Source: Azoarcus sp. TTM-91 (GTDB lineage Bacteria > Pseudomonadota > Gammaproteobacteria > Burkholderiales > Rhodocyclaceae). From it: 64,000 bases of DNA. The notes under the pieces were generated by a model, which made no database searches, was not told where the DNA came from, and saw only the letters and a list, made by a program, of their open reading frames with translations. The stretch covers positions 20,014 through 84,013 of the forward strand of contig NZ_WUEI01000010.1 in NCBI RefSeq assembly GCF_012911025.1, written 5' to 3'. Positions 16,278 through 25,566 of this stretch are shown piece after piece. Both the position numbers and the translations under genes were made by a program. Numbering within the stretch: the stretch's first letter is position 1; each line of letters starts with the position of its first letter.

Positions 16278-19200
16278 ATGGCTCGCCGTAACAACCACGA
16301 ACTCGCCTTTGCTGCCCTGTCCATTGAAGGCGCTTTGCTCGCACCGGACTTCCTCAACAAGGTTGCGCACCTCGATGCCGCCGAGCAGTCGGAGGCCGAC
16401 TACGACATCCCCCGCGGGCTCAAGCTGCGCGACGAAATCGGGCGCTACTGGAAGATTGCCCAGAACCTCTGGCAGGACTTCTCGGTCCGGCGCGTGCGTG
16501 CCGACCTGGATAGCCACGCGGTAACAGCACGCGATTTCCTTGAGCCTTTCTGCCGACAAGTGCTGGGCTTTGCTGACTCGCGTGCAGTGGGGCAAGTGAC
16601 CCTCGATGAGCGCATTTTCCCAATTGGCTTCGCCGCCGGTGAAGGCAGGGTGCCATTGGTTTTCGCCGCCCACGACCAGGGCTTGGACAAACCTAGTACC
16701 CGCCACGGCGATGGCGTGCGCCGCCGCTCGCCCTTCCTGCTCGCACAGGAATACCTCAACGCCAGCGGCGACTGCCTGTGGGCGGTGGTCAGCAACGGCC
16801 TCAAGCTGCGCATTCTGCGCGACAACCCCAGCCTCACCCGTCCGGCCTACATCGAGGCCGACCTGGAAGCCATCTTCAACGAGGGCCTCTACCCGGACTT
16901 CACTGCACTGTGGCTGCTCGCCCATGCCTCCCGCTTCGGCAAAGTCGGTACCGAGCCGGCCGACTGCGCCCTGGAGCGCTGGCGCAACACCGCGCAGGAG
17001 GACGGCATTCGCGCCCGCGACCGCCTGCGGGTGGGCGTCACCGAAGCCCTGCGCGCGCTCGGCACGGGCTTCCTCGCCCACAAGGACAACGCTGAGCTGC
17101 GCCGCCGCATCGAAGCCGGTGAAATCAGCACCCAAGCCTACTTCGAGCAACTGCTGCGCCTCATCTACCGCTTCATCTTCCTCACCACCATCGAAGACCG
17201 CGAAGTCGTCTTCGCCCCGGACGCCACCCCGGAAGCCCGCGAACGCTACCTGGCCGGCTACAGCCTGACCCGCCTGCGTCAGCTCGCCGCCCGCCGCCGC
17301 AGCTATGATCGTCACGCTGACCTGTGGCAGGTGCTCACCATTACCTTCGCCGGCCTGGGCCGGGGCCAGCCGGCGCTCGGCCTGCCCGCGCTCGGCGGCC
17401 TTTTTGATGCAGCCCAGTGCCCGGACCTGGATACCGGCCGCCTGGAAAACCAAGCCCTGCTCTCGGCCCTCTTCAGCCTCTGCTTCTTCCGCGATGGCGC
17501 GGCGCTCTCGCGGGTGAACTACCGCGACATGGATTCCGAAGAACTCGGCAGCGTCTATGAGAGCCTGCTGGAGCTGGTGCCCGAGGTCACCTTCACCGGC
17601 GGCGCACGCCGTTTCGGCTTCGTCGGCGACGAGGAGGAGGGCAGCACCAAAGGCAACGCCCGCAAGCTCACCGGCTCTTACTACACCCCGGACAGCCTGG
17701 TGCAGGAACTCATCAAGAGCGCGCTGGAACCGGTCATCGCCCGCACCCTGGCCGAAAACCCGCAGGCGCCGGTTCAGGCCCTGCTGGCACTCACCGCCTG
17801 CGACCCGGCCTGCGGCTCCGGCCATTTCCTGCTCGCAGCCGCCCGCCGTATCGCCGATGAAGTCGCCCTGCTGCGCGCCCCGGAAGGCAACCCCAGCCAG
17901 CAGGACTTCCGCCATGCCCTGCGCGACGTGGTGGCCCACTGCATCTATGGTGTGGACAAGAACCCCATGGCGGTGGAACTGGCCCGCACCGCCCTGTGGC
18001 TGGAAGCCTATACCCCCGACCGGCCGCTCACCTTCCTCGACGCCCACCTGCGCTGCGGCGACGCCCTGCTCGGCGTGCTGGATGAAGCCATCCTGCAGGA
18101 CGGTATCCCGGACAAGGCCTTCAATGCGCTGTCCGGTGACGACAAGGAGGTGGTCAAACGCATCAAGAAGGCCAACCGCGACGCGGCGAAAGGCATCGCC
18201 AAGGCCAGGGAAAAATCTCGCCAGATGCTGAGCCTGGACCTGGGCGAAAACATCGATGCCGCCGCCTTCGAGGCCCTGCCGGACGACACCCTGGAAGCCC
18301 TGCAAGCCAAGCGCGCCGCCCATGCCGCGCTGGAAGCGAACATTGCCGCCTCCAAAGCCCGGCTGGCGGCGGACCTCTTCGTCGCCGCCTTCGTGCTGCC
18401 CAAGACGGCGGAAACGGAAGCCCGCGTGCCCACCAGCCAGGACCTATGGCTGGTGCTGAACGGTGACAACCCGCGCCCCGGCATCGACGAGTCGGCCCAT
18501 GCTGCCGCCCAGGCCGCGCAAGCCTTCCACTGGTGGCAGGCGTTTCCTCAGGTCAAGGCCAGGGGCGGCTTCGATGTGCTGCTGGGAAACCCGCCGTGGG
18601 AGCGCATCAAGCTGCAGGAGGAAGAGTTCTTCGCCACCCGCAGCCCGCTGGTCGCCGAGGCGCAGCACAAGGCCGAGCGCGGCCGGCGCATCGGGCTGCT
18701 GGCCGAGGGCATGTTGCTGCACACCCTGTACCCTGAGGTGGAAGCCGCCCAGGGGCTGGTGCCGCCCAATGGTGCGGAGCAGTCGCTGTATGCGGAGTTC
18801 CTCGCCGCGCGGCGCAATGCCGAGGCCGCCAGCCTGTTCGCCCACGATGCCGGGCGTTATCCGCTCACCGGCGTGGGTGATGTGAATACCTATGCGTTGT
18901 TTGCCGAGAGCTTCGCGCAGTTGATGGCCGAAGCGGGCCGGGCGGGTTTCATCGTGCCCACTGGCATCGCCACCGATGACAGTACCAAGGCGTTCTTTGC
19001 CGGGCTGACGCAGGCGGGAAGGCTCGCCAGCCTGTACGACATCGAGAACCGGGAGGCTGTCTTTCCATCGGTTCATCGCAGCTACAAGTTCTGCCTGCTG
19101 ACCCTGGGCCGTGCCGAGGCCGCCGAGTTCGTCTGCTTCGCCGCTCAGACCCACCAGCTGGCCGACCTGCGCCGCCGTTTCACGCTGACTCCGGACGAAT

Positions 19201-20210
19201 TCCGCCTCATCAACCCCAACACCCTGACCTGCCCGGTGTTCCGCAGCGAACGGGATGCGGCGCTAACCAAAAAACTCTACCGCGCCGCGCCGGTGCTCAT
19301 CGCCGAAGGCCCGCCCGAGGTCAATCCCTGGGGCATCCGCTTTATGCGACAAATGGACATGGCCAACGACAGCGGCCTGTTCTTTGACGCCCCGGCCCCC
19401 AGCCGTCTGCCGCTCTATGAAGCCAAGATGATTCACCAGTTCGACCATCGCTGGGCTACCTATTCGGCCGACGGCAGTGGCGATGTCTCCCCCGACCAGA
19501 AGCAGGACCCGGCCTTCAGCGTTACCCCGCGCTACTGGGTCGAAGCCGCCGAGGTCGAGGCCCGGCTGCGCGACAAGGGTTGGGAGCGGGGCTGGATGAT
19601 GGGCTGGCGGGACATCTGCCGCTCGACGGATGAGCGAACGGTGATTGCGTCGGTGGTGCCGAGAGTGGCGACGGGCGACACGCTGCTGCTGATGTTTCCC
19701 GACCCCAAACATGGGCCAAAGGCGGCATGCCTGCTAGCCGACCAGTGCTCACTGGTGCATGACTATGTTGCCCGGCAGAAGGTCGGCGGGACGCATCTGA
19801 AGTATCACGTGAAGAAGCAGTTGCCGAACCTCCCCCCCGACCGCTACACCGACGCCGACCTCGCCTTCATCGTCCCCCGTGTCCTCGAACTGACCTACAC
19901 CGCCTGCGACCTCAAACCTTGGGCTGCAGACCTCGGCTACGACGGCGAACCCTTCCCCTGGAACCCGGAACGCCGCGCCCAACTGCGTGCTGAACTGGAT
20001 GCCTACTACGCCCGCCTCTACGGCCTGAGCCGCGACGAACTGCGCTACATCCTCGACCCCGCCGACGTGATGGGCGAGGACTACCCCAGTGAGACCTTCC
20101 GCGTGCTCAAGAACAACGAGATGCGGGAGTTTGGCGAGTACCGCACGCGGCGGCTGGTGCTCGAAGCATGGGACAGGGTCGAAACCTCGGAGATGGACGA
20201 TGCCACTTAA
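16278..20210 (+). CDS. Adenine-specific DNA methyltransferase, Eco57I/DrmMI-like
   Basis: A 1310-residue N6-adenine methyltransferase. Motif I is DPACGSGHFL starting at Asp509 (S-adenosylmethionine site) and motif IV is NPPW at 771-774 (catalytic), with a 260-residue spacing that holds a helical insertion. The SYYTPDSLVQELI segment before motif I is typical of Eco57I-like and PglX-like enzymes. The N-terminal 450 residues lack a nuclease motif I can name; the C-terminus, 900-1310, should hold target recognition. In class 1 DISARM drmMI modifies host DNA so the helicases spare it, and that role is inferred here. Its end overlaps the next start by 11 bases. The codons are strikingly GC-rich compared with the genes that follow. 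Confidence 0.9.
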   Translation: MARRNNHELAFAALSIEGALLAPDFLNKVAHLDAAEQSEADYDIPRGLKLRDEIGRYWKIAQNLWQDFSVRRVRADLDSHAVTARDFLEPFCRQVLGFADSRAVGQVTLDERIFPIGFAAGEGRVPLVFAAHDQGLDKPSTRHGDGVRRRSPFLLAQEYLNASGDCLWAVVSNGLKLRILRDNPSLTRPAYIEADLEAIFNEGLYPDFTALWLLAHASRFGKVGTEPADCALERWRNTAQEDGIRARDRLRVGVTEALRALGTGFLAHKDNAELRRRIEAGEISTQAYFEQLLRLIYRFIFLTTIEDREVVFAPDATPEARERYLAGYSLTRLRQLAARRRSYDRHADLWQVLTITFAGLGRGQPALGLPALGGLFDAAQCPDLDTGRLENQALLSALFSLCFFRDGAALSRVNYRDMDSEELGSVYESLLELVPEVTFTGGARRFGFVGDEEEGSTKGNARKLTGSYYTPDSLVQELIKSALEPVIARTLAENPQAPVQALLALTACDPACGSGHFLLAAARRIADEVALLRAPEGNPSQQDFRHALRDVVAHCIYGVDKNPMAVELARTALWLEAYTPDRPLTFLDAHLRCGDALLGVLDEAILQDGIPDKAFNALSGDDKEVVKRIKKANRDAAKGIAKAREKSRQMLSLDLGENIDAAAFEALPDDTLEALQAKRAAHAALEANIAASKARLAADLFVAAFVLPKTAETEARVPTSQDLWLVLNGDNPRPGIDESAHAAAQAAQAFHWWQAFPQVKARGGFDVLLGNPPWERIKLQEEEFFATRSPLVAEAQHKAERGRRIGLLAEGMLLHTLYPEVEAAQGLVPPNGAEQSLYAEFLAARRNAEAASLFAHDAGRYPLTGVGDVNTYALFAESFAQLMAEAGRAGFIVPTGIATDDSTKAFFAGLTQAGRLASLYDIENREAVFPSVHRSYKFCLLTLGRAEAAEFVCFAAQTHQLADLRRRFTLTPDEFRLINPNTLTCPVFRSERDAALTKKLYRAAPVLIAEGPPEVNPWGIRFMRQMDMANDSGLFFDAPAPSRLPLYEAKMIHQFDHRWATYSADGSGDVSPDQKQDPAFSVTPRYWVEAAEVEARLRDKGWERGWMMGWRDICRSTDERTVIASVVPRVATGDTLLLMFPDPKHGPKAACLLADQCSLVHDYVARQKVGGTHLKYHVKKQLPNLPPDRYTDADLAFIVPRVLELTYTACDLKPWAADLGYDGEPFPWNPERRAQLRAELDAYYARLYGLSRDELRYILDPADVMGEDYPSETFRVLKNNEMREFGEYRTRRLVLEAWDRVETSEMDDAT

Positions 20211-22023
20211 CTGGAGCTTCGTCACCGAAGAAGCACTCCAATCGCTGGACTTCGACCACTTACTTGCGGGTGTTGAGGAGCGCGAATGCATGGCGTACGG
20301 CGACGAGCTCTCGCGCGTTGAAAGAGACAATGAACGGTGGACTCCGGCCCAGCGCGAGTGCCTACGGTTCGCCGGCCTGGTCGTTACGATGATGCTGCGT
20401 CCCGACCAGCCATCTGACCCGTTCGGTCCAATGTTCGTCATCGACGACCGCCGAAGCGCCTTACCGTCCGACTTCCCAAGGCCAGAACTCTTGAGGCTGC
20501 AAGACTGGATGTTGTCTCTTCGCGACGCCGAGTTGCGAGCGCGCTTTCTGGACCTGCTCTGGGTGCAGGGGAAGTCATTCGTCGCAGCACAGGGCGCGGT
20601 CGAAGCCTATCTGGAGACTGCTCGTCGACTGGAACATCCGGAGCACTGGCCGCCGTGTGTTGAGCGTGCTGAACGTGCCCTCCGCCTCTCAGCGAGCTTG
20701 GGCAGGGGAGGAACGACCCTAAAGGGTCGCGTACTTGGTGAGATTGATGCGATGGTGTCGCGACATCGGGGCGAAGACCCGCTGTACCTCTCACTTCGCC
20801 TCATCCGATTGCTACTAGAGTTTCGGTATGGGGATTACCGCCGGTTCGCTAAGTACACAGGTTGTGCAGCGACGGCCGCGGAGAGGGCTGGCGACTTCTG
20901 GCGCGCGCGTGACCATTATCAGGTCGCCGCCGAATGTTACCGTTCAGTCGGCGATGTGGACGCGGAGGCGGCCGCACTTCGCGATTCGGCAGAAGCGCTG
21001 GTCAAGGAGGCGGAGTCTGCAAGGAGTCAGTCCGGACGAGGTGCTATGGTCGCAGCTGCGGTCTTGTCGGACGCGGTGGAAGCGATGCGGCAGGCACCGG
21101 GTGGAAAGGCGCGGGCAGCCGAGCTTCATGAGCGCCTTTTGGTGTTTCAAGCGGAGGCAGTTGCTGAGCTGAAACCTCTCTCGACCAGCATTGATGCTAC
21201 GGAGTTGGTGAACCGTTCCATTGCAGCGGTTCGCGGCAAAACGTTGCGTGAGGCGGTCATTTGTCTGTGCGAACTGGCGCGCCCACCAGCTTTGGAGCAA
21301 CTCAAGCAACAAGTTCACGAACAGGCCCGGGTAGCCGTCTTGGGGAGCCTTTTCCAAAGCGATGTGCTGAATTCGCGAGGGCGTGTCGTCGCGCGAGCGC
21401 CTGGACTTGAGCCAGGAGCGGCCGATACGAACGATGCCGGCCTCCGGTGGCGTTTGTTCCAATGTGCGCGACTTGCTCGAGGCCTCACGGTACAGGCAAA
21501 GCTGAATCCAGCGCGCGCCGAACTCCTCGCGGAGCACGCGCCTGACCGGCAGGATGTGGTCGCGCTGATTCAGCACAGTCCCTGGATTCCTCCGGGTCAC
21601 CTGGAAAGCGTCTCACGAGCTCTGGTGGCGGGATTTCAGGGTGACATGCTTGTGGCTGGACATCTGGTTCCGCCTCAGTTCGAAGCGATGGTGCGCCACG
21701 TAGTGGAGTCCGGAGGCGGAGCGACGTCGATGCTTGAGCCGGGTGGGCTTCAGCCGGAGCGACCTCTTGGGGCATTGCTCGAAACGCCCGAAGCTTTGAG
21801 GGCGTTTGGAGAGGCCGGCATCTTCGAACTCCAGGACCTTTTTGTCGACCCGCTCGGTACGAATCTGCGCAATGAGGTGGCCCACGGCCTGCTGGATGAC
21901 TCAGGACTATTTGGCACGGAAGTCTTATACGCGTGGTGGCTTCTGCTTCGTTACAGCGTGCTGACGTCATTGCTGATTGAGCGGAGACGTGCAGCCGAGG
22001 GTTCTGCTGAACGCGGACAATGA
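20200..22023 (+). CDS. DUF4209-family protein with HEPN-like RX4H motif
   Basis: A 607-residue, mostly helical protein. Near the C-terminus it has LRNEVAHGL (Arg557 to Gly563), which fits the RNxxxHG signature of DUF4209. The spacing R-x4-H also matches the catalytic motif of HEPN RNases, so it may be an RNA-cutting effector; this is inference. Residues 250-340 look like TPR-type helices (AERAGDFWRARDHYQVAAEC, then a second repeat). The start ATG at 20200 lies inside the methylase gene (11-base overlap), which argues for a functional link. A longer form from 20089 is possible but would overlap the methylase by 122 bases. The stop at 22021-22023 overlaps the start of a 32-codon ORF. No enzymatic function is established. 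Confidence 0.8.
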   Translation: MPLNWSFVTEEALQSLDFDHLLAGVEERECMAYGDELSRVERDNERWTPAQRECLRFAGLVVTMMLRPDQPSDPFGPMFVIDDRRSALPSDFPRPELLRLQDWMLSLRDAELRARFLDLLWVQGKSFVAAQGAVEAYLETARRLEHPEHWPPCVERAERALRLSASLGRGGTTLKGRVLGEIDAMVSRHRGEDPLYLSLRLIRLLLEFRYGDYRRFAKYTGCAATAAERAGDFWRARDHYQVAAECYRSVGDVDAEAAALRDSAEALVKEAESARSQSGRGAMVAAAVLSDAVEAMRQAPGGKARAAELHERLLVFQAEAVAELKPLSTSIDATELVNRSIAAVRGKTLREAVICLCELARPPALEQLKQQVHEQARVAVLGSLFQSDVLNSRGRVVARAPGLEPGAADTNDAGLRWRLFQCARLARGLTVQAKLNPARAELLAEHAPDRQDVVALIQHSPWIPPGHLESVSRALVAGFQGDMLVAGHLVPPQFEAMVRHVVESGGGATSMLEPGGLQPERPLGALLETPEALRAFGEAGIFELQDLFVDPLGTNLRNEVAHGLLDDSGLFGTEVLYAWWLLLRYSVLTSLLIERRRAAEGSAERGQ

Positions 22024-22118
22024 AAAGCGATAACGACTCGACTGGTCGGGTCAGGAAACTCAAGAAGAAGGCTGCAACTACGGAATACGGGAGGGTGAGG
22101 CAACATGCGCGGTGGTGA
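22020..22118 (+). CDS. Possible 32-residue basic peptide bridging two operon genes
   Basis: An ATG at 22020 overlaps the stop of the DUF4209 gene (ATGA). The 32 codons end at a TGA at 22118, 14 bases inside the kinase-helicase gene. The peptide is rich in Arg and Lys (GRVRKLKKKAATT). It fills the only sizeable gap in the operon, so it might be a real protein or a leader that keeps ribosomes moving to the next gene. No homologue is known to me, and chance cannot be excluded for so short a frame. Confidence 0.35.
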   Translation: MKSDNDSTGRVRKLKKKAATTEYGRVRQHARW

Positions 22119-25100
22119 CAGACTGACGATGGGAACCGTTGCGGAGCGTAAGGAGGCGAAGCGATTGTCTTTTGCCGACGCGCGATACATCACTCGCGGC
22201 AATCCTAGGAGCGGCGGGCTGGCCTCGGTATACCGGGCCACCGACGCGGAAACAGGGGAGACCGTGGCCCTCAAGGTGTTCCGCACCGGCGAAGGAACCG
22301 ACGAGGTCATTGAGGAGTCGTTTCGCCGCGAAGTACAAGCGCTGTCCGACCTGAGACACCCGAATATCGTTCGCATACTGGACTCGGGGCGGGACGACGA
22401 TAATGAGGCCCACTTTGTTGTTATGGAGTGGGTCGAGCAGGACCTTAGGTCTTTATGTGAATCCCGGGAGTTCGCCGATTGGGCTGCGTATTACCAAGCC
22501 ATCGGAAAGGGGGTACTCGATGCCCTTGTGTTCGCGCATTCGCGCTCCACGGTCCATCGAGATATCAAACCCTCCAACGTGCTAGTAACTGACGAGGGTG
22601 TGGTCAAGCTATGCGACTTCGGCATCTCGAAAATCAGGGACTTCTTGGCGCCGGGTGTCACCCTGGCTCAGTTCGCGTCGGCACCATTTGCACCGCCGGA
22701 GCTCGATGACGGGAGTTACAGCTATAGCCGAGACGTGTTCGGCTTCGCTGCTCTGAGCACCGTTGTTCTCAGCCGAGAAGCACCGGCTTCACACTCCGAG
22801 TTGCTGTCGGCCTTGGAGAGAGCGACCATCGACGAGCCGGTGCGAAAGGTGCTCCGCAGATGCTTGGCTCTGGATTCACCTGAGTCAAGGCCGACTAATG
22901 CGATTGTCCTCATGGCGGAACTGGAGCGAGCGGCCCCTGTCGCTGTGACGGCAGAGCTGCCCGTAGTGTTGCTGAGCGTGACGCAACGTGTGCGGGGCAT
23001 TGTTGAGCACGATTTGGGAATCAAGGGGGACTTGGCGGAACAGTTCGTAGAGCGAGACTTGGAAGAGGCGCGAGGAGAAGACATTCCGCCGACAACGGAG
23101 CGTCCCGGGCGAAGCCTGCGGCTCTACGGTAACAAGTACGGCTACACGGTCGTGCGAGATGAGGCCGGAACTAGGTTGCGGATTGTCGACGCCTTGGACT
23201 TTCCGCCCTCAGACATCGAGAGGCGACGCACTTTCGCTTGCGAACCTGCTTTGCGATTTGCCTTGACCGGAGTGGCGGGGCAGCATTCAGCTGAGGCTAT
23301 CGATGCGCTGCTGGACCGGCTGGCGGTGTTCGCTGGTGACCAGAAGTTGCGAAGGCTGGAGCAGCGCGAGCAGGCGCTGTACAAGACGTGGCTAAATCTT
23401 CTCAGCGCCAAGACCGAACTGGAGAAGCAACGCAAAGCGAGGGTCCCTTTCGTGCGGCGTGAGGCCAAGGGGGAGTTTCTCTGCTTGACCCCCAGGCAAG
23501 GCAGCGATTCCGGGGCGCTGGTCGAGCAAGACGTTCTCATCGACCTTGGCGAGATTGGTACGTTCAAAGGGAGCGTCATCTCAGCTACCGAATCGGCAGT
23601 CCTGATTCGGCCTGGTGAGCGCAACACTGTCGACCTCGCATCAATCCCCAATCAAGGTACGGTCGAGACGGATACAACAAAGACGGATTCCGCGTTGGAC
23701 AAGCAGAAGTCGGCTCTTGAGGCAGTCCGCTACGGGCGCTCCGTCAATCCGGACCTTGGCCGCATCATTGTCAATCCAGAGCAGGTCGAGGTGCCACCTC
23801 TTGTCGAAGTGGAACTCTTCCAGAAGAACGTCGACGAGGACAAGAAAGGGGCCATATTGGCGGCCTTGGCAGGACCGCCGCTGATGCTCGTTGAGGGGCC
23901 TCCCGGAACCGGCAAGACAACATTTATCACCGAACTTGTCCTGCAGACCCTTCGGGCCGCGCCCAATTCACGGGTTCTCCTTACGTCACAGACGCATGTC
24001 GCTCTGGACAACTCGCTGGAGAGAATCCTCAAGCAGTCTGGTGGTACTGTCGGTGCCGTTCGCATCGGGCAGGATGGTGATGAGCGTATTGCCGAAAGCA
24101 CTAGAAGCTTCCTGCTGGATGCCAAGCTGCCCGAACTCAGAAAAGCAGCCCTCGCCTCGGGTCGAGCGTTTATCGAGCGATGGGCCACGGACCACGGACT
24201 GAGTCTGAAGGAGGTCCGGAAGGCGATGGCACTGGAGCGGCATGCTGTTCTAAAGACTCGGCTTGAGGAGGTCGATGACAGCCTTCGCTCAATTGAACCG
24301 CAAATGGCTGACGACCATCGTAAGACGCTGGATTCTGATGCACGTGCTGAATTGGATGACCACTATCAGGGCTTGGTGCGCGAGAGAGACGAGCTCGAGC
24401 GAGCGTTGAAGGAGTCCGTGAAGGACCTCGCCGGTCACGTCGACACGAAAGAGGAACTCAAGGAATTCTCAGAGTGCTCGGCGGAGGACCTTCGCGGATG
24501 GGCCGAGGCGTATTCCGACGGAACCCCGTCCGGCACGCAGTTGAAGGCGCTCCTGTTGGCACATGCGGACTGGGAAGCACGATTCGGACGGAGTAGGGAT
24601 TTCAGGGCTGCGGTAATTGCATCGTCCCAAGTGGTCGCCGGAACCTGTCTTGGGGTAATGAGCGTTCCAGGCCGCAACGACATCATCTACGACCTGTGCA
24701 TTGTCGACGAGGCGTCCATTGCGACGCCTACGGAGGCACTCGTACCAATGTCTCGGGCGCGACGTACCGTCTTGGTTGGAGACAGCCGACAGCTTTCCCC
24801 GTTCCAGGACCCAGACCTTAGAACTCAGGGGCTGCTTGAACGCTTTGACTTGAAGGTTGAGGACCAAAAGGCAACGTTGTTCAACCACCTTCGAGAGGGG
24901 CTACCTCCAGCTCTGCACAAGACTCTCACCACCCAGCATCGCATGCTGCCTGCTGTCGGAGATTTGGTCTCGGAGTGCTTCTATGGTGGCGAACTGCGGA
25001 GTGTTCATCGTGACCCCGACCCAGCGCTCGCCGGAGTGTTGCCGCGAGCGCTAACTTGGTTCTCGACAAGCAGGAAATCCAACCGTGCCTCACGGCGAAT

Positions 25101-25566
25101 TGGGACCTCTTACGTAAACGACGTGGAGGTTGAATTTGTCATCACTCTCCTAAATCGAGTCGACTTCTTCATGCAGAAGGGGCGCGGAAAGGGAAAGCGG
25201 ATTAGCGTGGCAGTCCTAACCGGATATGGGGAGCAGCGAGTGAGACTGCAGACTGCGGTTCAGACAAAGAAGCACGACTGGTCCAGCTTCTCTGAAATCT
25301 TTGTCAACGTCGTGGACGCATTCCAGGGGAGGGAGGCGGACATGGTGGTCTTCTCGGTGACCCGCTCCGAGGAGAAGGGTCTCGGCTTTCTACGCGAGAT
25401 GGAGCGCATCAACGTGGCCTTGTCGAGGGGTAAAGAACTGCTTGCGATTGTCGGTGACCACCACTACTGCCAGACGGTGCCCGGTGTCGTAAACCCGTTG
25501 AAGGGGGTCATCGACTACATCCGAAGAAATCCGGAGACTTGCGCGCTTGAGGAGTTGCAGCCATGA
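22105..25566 (+). CDS. Ser/Thr protein kinase fused to SF1 (Upf1/COG1112-like) helicase, MkoA-like
   Basis: A 1153-residue fusion. The N-terminal Ser/Thr kinase has a Gly-rich loop (GGLASVYRA), VALKVF with Lys57, HRDIKPSN with Asp153, DFG at 171 and APPE. After a linker comes a superfamily 1B helicase: Walker A GPPGTGKTT (598-606), Walker B DEAS (868-871), GDSRQLSPF, TQHRMLP, DAFQGREADMVVFS and NVALSRGKE. Between Walker A and B a charged helical region suggests a coiled coil. A kinase-COG1112 helicase followed by a PLD nuclease is the arrangement I remember for type I Mokosh antiphage systems. The GGAGGGTGAGG site supports ATG 22105. The stop overlaps the PLD gene by four bases (ATGA). Confidence 0.88.
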   Translation: MRGGDRLTMGTVAERKEAKRLSFADARYITRGNPRSGGLASVYRATDAETGETVALKVFRTGEGTDEVIEESFRREVQALSDLRHPNIVRILDSGRDDDNEAHFVVMEWVEQDLRSLCESREFADWAAYYQAIGKGVLDALVFAHSRSTVHRDIKPSNVLVTDEGVVKLCDFGISKIRDFLAPGVTLAQFASAPFAPPELDDGSYSYSRDVFGFAALSTVVLSREAPASHSELLSALERATIDEPVRKVLRRCLALDSPESRPTNAIVLMAELERAAPVAVTAELPVVLLSVTQRVRGIVEHDLGIKGDLAEQFVERDLEEARGEDIPPTTERPGRSLRLYGNKYGYTVVRDEAGTRLRIVDALDFPPSDIERRRTFACEPALRFALTGVAGQHSAEAIDALLDRLAVFAGDQKLRRLEQREQALYKTWLNLLSAKTELEKQRKARVPFVRREAKGEFLCLTPRQGSDSGALVEQDVLIDLGEIGTFKGSVISATESAVLIRPGERNTVDLASIPNQGTVETDTTKTDSALDKQKSALEAVRYGRSVNPDLGRIIVNPEQVEVPPLVEVELFQKNVDEDKKGAILAALAGPPLMLVEGPPGTGKTTFITELVLQTLRAAPNSRVLLTSQTHVALDNSLERILKQSGGTVGAVRIGQDGDERIAESTRSFLLDAKLPELRKAALASGRAFIERWATDHGLSLKEVRKAMALERHAVLKTRLEEVDDSLRSIEPQMADDHRKTLDSDARAELDDHYQGLVRERDELERALKESVKDLAGHVDTKEELKEFSECSAEDLRGWAEAYSDGTPSGTQLKALLLAHADWEARFGRSRDFRAAVIASSQVVAGTCLGVMSVPGRNDIIYDLCIVDEASIATPTEALVPMSRARRTVLVGDSRQLSPFQDPDLRTQGLLERFDLKVEDQKATLFNHLREGLPPALHKTLTTQHRMLPAVGDLVSECFYGGELRSVHRDPDPALAGVLPRALTWFSTSRKSNRASRRIGTSYVNDVEVEFVITLLNRVDFFMQKGRGKGKRISVAVLTGYGEQRVRLQTAVQTKKHDWSSFSEIFVNVVDAFQGREADMVVFSVTRSEEKGLGFLREMERINVALSRGKELLAIVGDHHYCQTVPGVVNPLKGVIDYIRRNPETCALEELQP

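Noticed and set aside
15786..18323. Long minus-strand frame across the SNF2 and methylase genes
   Set aside because: Shadow of two real genes, composed mostly of Gly, Ala, Gln and Val.
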